Source of the DNA: an uncultured delta proteobacterium | GTDB taxonomy: Bacteria; Myxococcota_A; Polyangia; Polyangiales; JADJMO01 | DNA: 37,448 nt | NCBI GenBank assembly: GCA_903923175.1 | Contig: CAIXWQ010001109.1 | Coordinates: forward strand, 1 to 37,448 | Reading direction: 5' to 3' | Shown: positions 36,118 to 37,448 of the stretch, one piece after another | How positions within the stretch are numbered: position 1 is the first letter of the stretch | Layout: each line of letters opens with the position of its first letter | Position numbers and translations under genes: made by a program | The notes under the pieces: model-generated | What the model saw: only the letters and a program-made list of their open reading frames with translations | What the model was told of the DNA's origin: nothing | Database searches by the model: none

Positions 36118-37448
36118 CTAGAGCGCGCCGGGGGCGAACGGATCGTGGAGCCCGCGCTCGTGCGCGGTCGACGGGGTGTAGAGCCCCTTCTGGTCGTCGA
36201 TCTTCCACGGGCGCGCGAGCAGCGCCTCGGCGTCCTTGCACTCGAAGAGCTGCGGCCGCACCGGCTGCCCGCCGAGGCGGTAGTAGAAGCAGGTGCGATC
36301 GGCGTACCGCTGGCGCAGCTTGCGCGCGAAGCTCGGCGTCAGCCGCGGGTAGGTCACGACGTCGTCCGAGTCGCTCCGGTAGCGGAAGGGGAACCCGTCG
36401 TCGAACCACGCGCGCGGGATCGACTCGGCCCGCTGCGTCTCGACGAGCAGCAGCGAGTGGCGCGGCAGCGCGTCGAGGATCTGCTCGAACGGCGCGTGCA
36501 CGGCCTCGATCATCCGGTGCATGCGCGCCACGTGCTCGGCGAGGAACGTCGTGGTGCCGAGCGCGAGGCTCGTCCCCACCAGCGCGAGGGCGAGCGTCGG
36601 CCGGCGCTCCACGCTCGCGTCGATGGCGTGCGCGCCGAGCAGCGACGCCGGCAGCAGCAGCTCGTAGTGGTAGATCGGCCCGGTGTCGGACACGCCGGTC
36701 GTGTGATAGGCGAACATGAACGCGAGCGTCGCGGCGCCGCCGAGGAGCCAGGGGAGCGCGCCCGCGCGCGGCCGGCCGACGCGCAGCCAGACCACCAGCA
36801 GCCCGAGGCTCGCGGGCCAGCCGAGCCACCAGCCGTTGAACCGCACCGCGACGACGAGCTGGTTCTGCAGCGCGCTCCACGGCGTGTGGCGATAGCTCGG
36901 CAGGTGCTCGAAGACCTGCACGAAGCCGTAGCGCTCGATCGGCAGGTACAGATTCCAGGGGAGCGTGAGCGCGTGGCCGGTGAGCGCGCGGTCGTAGAGC
37001 GCGATGGCGACGACCCACGCGCCGCCGCTGGCGAAGAGCGCGATCAGGCCGAGCACGCGTCGCTTGCGCGCGAGCGCCACGAGCGTGAACAGCCCGAGCA
37101 CGCCGCCCATCGCGAGGCCCGTCTGCGGGCGCACGGCCATGACGAAGCCGACCGCGAGGCCGACGATCGTCGCGCCGCGCACCGGGCGATCGCCGGCGGC
37201 GAGCTGCAGCCCGCGCCCCGCCGCCGCGAGCCCGAACAGCGCGCTCGGCTGCGAGAGCCCGAGCGGCGTGGTGAGCAGGAACATCGGCGAGACGGCGAGC
37301 AGGATGGTCGCCCAGCACGCCACGCGCTCGCCCGCGTCGTGCGCGACGATGCGATACCAGAGCCACAGCGTCGCGCCGGCCATCGGGACGTGCAGCAGCG
37401 CGGGGAGGCCGACCAGCACGCCGAGCATCTGCACGAGCGGCTCGCCGA
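36118..37448 (-). CDS. Multi-TM protein, GT39/ArnT-like glycosyltransferase or related (partial; runs off right edge)
   Basis: Frame stays open to the edge (GEPLVQMLGVLVGLPALLHVPMAGATLWLWY), repeated TM segments, periplasmic-like C-terminus. Confidence 0.6.
   Translation of the reverse strand, partial: GEPLVQMLGVLVGLPALLHVPMAGATLWLWYRIVAHDAGERVACWATILLAVSPMFLLTTPLGLSQPSALFGLAAAGRGLQLAAGDRPVRGATIVGLAVGFVMAVRPQTGLAMGGVLGLFTLVALARKRRVLGLIALFASGGAWVVAIALYDRALTGHALTLPWNLYLPIERYGFVQVFEHLPSYRHTPWSALQNQLVVAVRFNGWWLGWPASLGLLVVWLRVGRPRAGALPWLLGGAATLAFMFAYHTTGVSDTGPIYHYELLLPASLLGAHAIDASVERRPTLALALVGTSLALGTTTFLAEHVARMHRMIEAVHAPFEQILDALPRHSLLLVETQRAESIPRAWFDDGFPFRYRSDSDDVVTYPRLTPSFARKLRQRYADRTCFYYRLGGQPVRPQLFECKDAEALLARPWKIDDQKGLYTPSTAHERGLHDPFAPGAL

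Noticed and set aside
1-37448. Mobile element, prophage or defence island
   Set aside because: No transposase, integrase, phage structural gene or recognised defence operon; a lone Uma2 protein is common and not sufficient.

Overview
High-GC bacterial chromosomal window, myxobacterial/Polyangia-like in coding style. It is packed with about 32 protein genes, and many long ORFs in the supplied track are antisense artefacts of high GC. Recognisable genes: a Gly-rich surface lipoprotein (partial), MBL hydrolase, alpha/beta hydrolase, SixA, PurC, HD phosphohydrolase, PlsC-like acyltransferase, MATE transporter, CBS/CysK-like enzyme, Lnt with an overlapping Trm112-like protein, DUF444 (YeaH-like), Uma2, peroxiredoxin, a MerR + VIT/vWA pair, CDF transporter, DUF3298-like lipoprotein, SpoVR, ABC1/UbiB kinase, YchJ-like protein, and a sugar-nucleotide block (Ugd, UXS-like, UGM-like flavoprotein, GalE, partial GT39-like membrane protein). 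No prophage, transposase, CRISPR, rRNA or standard tRNA was seen. Main hunt results: (1) a TANNNT-like element sits 6-14 nt before many start codons without a Shine-Dalgarno, while genes with a longer gap have one, suggesting a leaderless class; (2) a candidate structured RNA of about 190 nt at 28563-28755 with a tRNA-like fold and a strong terminator; (3) a tandem duplication of about 1 kb that copied the 3' end of the DUF444 gene along with a secreted membrane-protein gene; (4) several short tandem-repeat arrays placed on or next to stop codons, and a 12-bp array between divergent promoters. All function calls come from reading motifs by eye; no searches were run.
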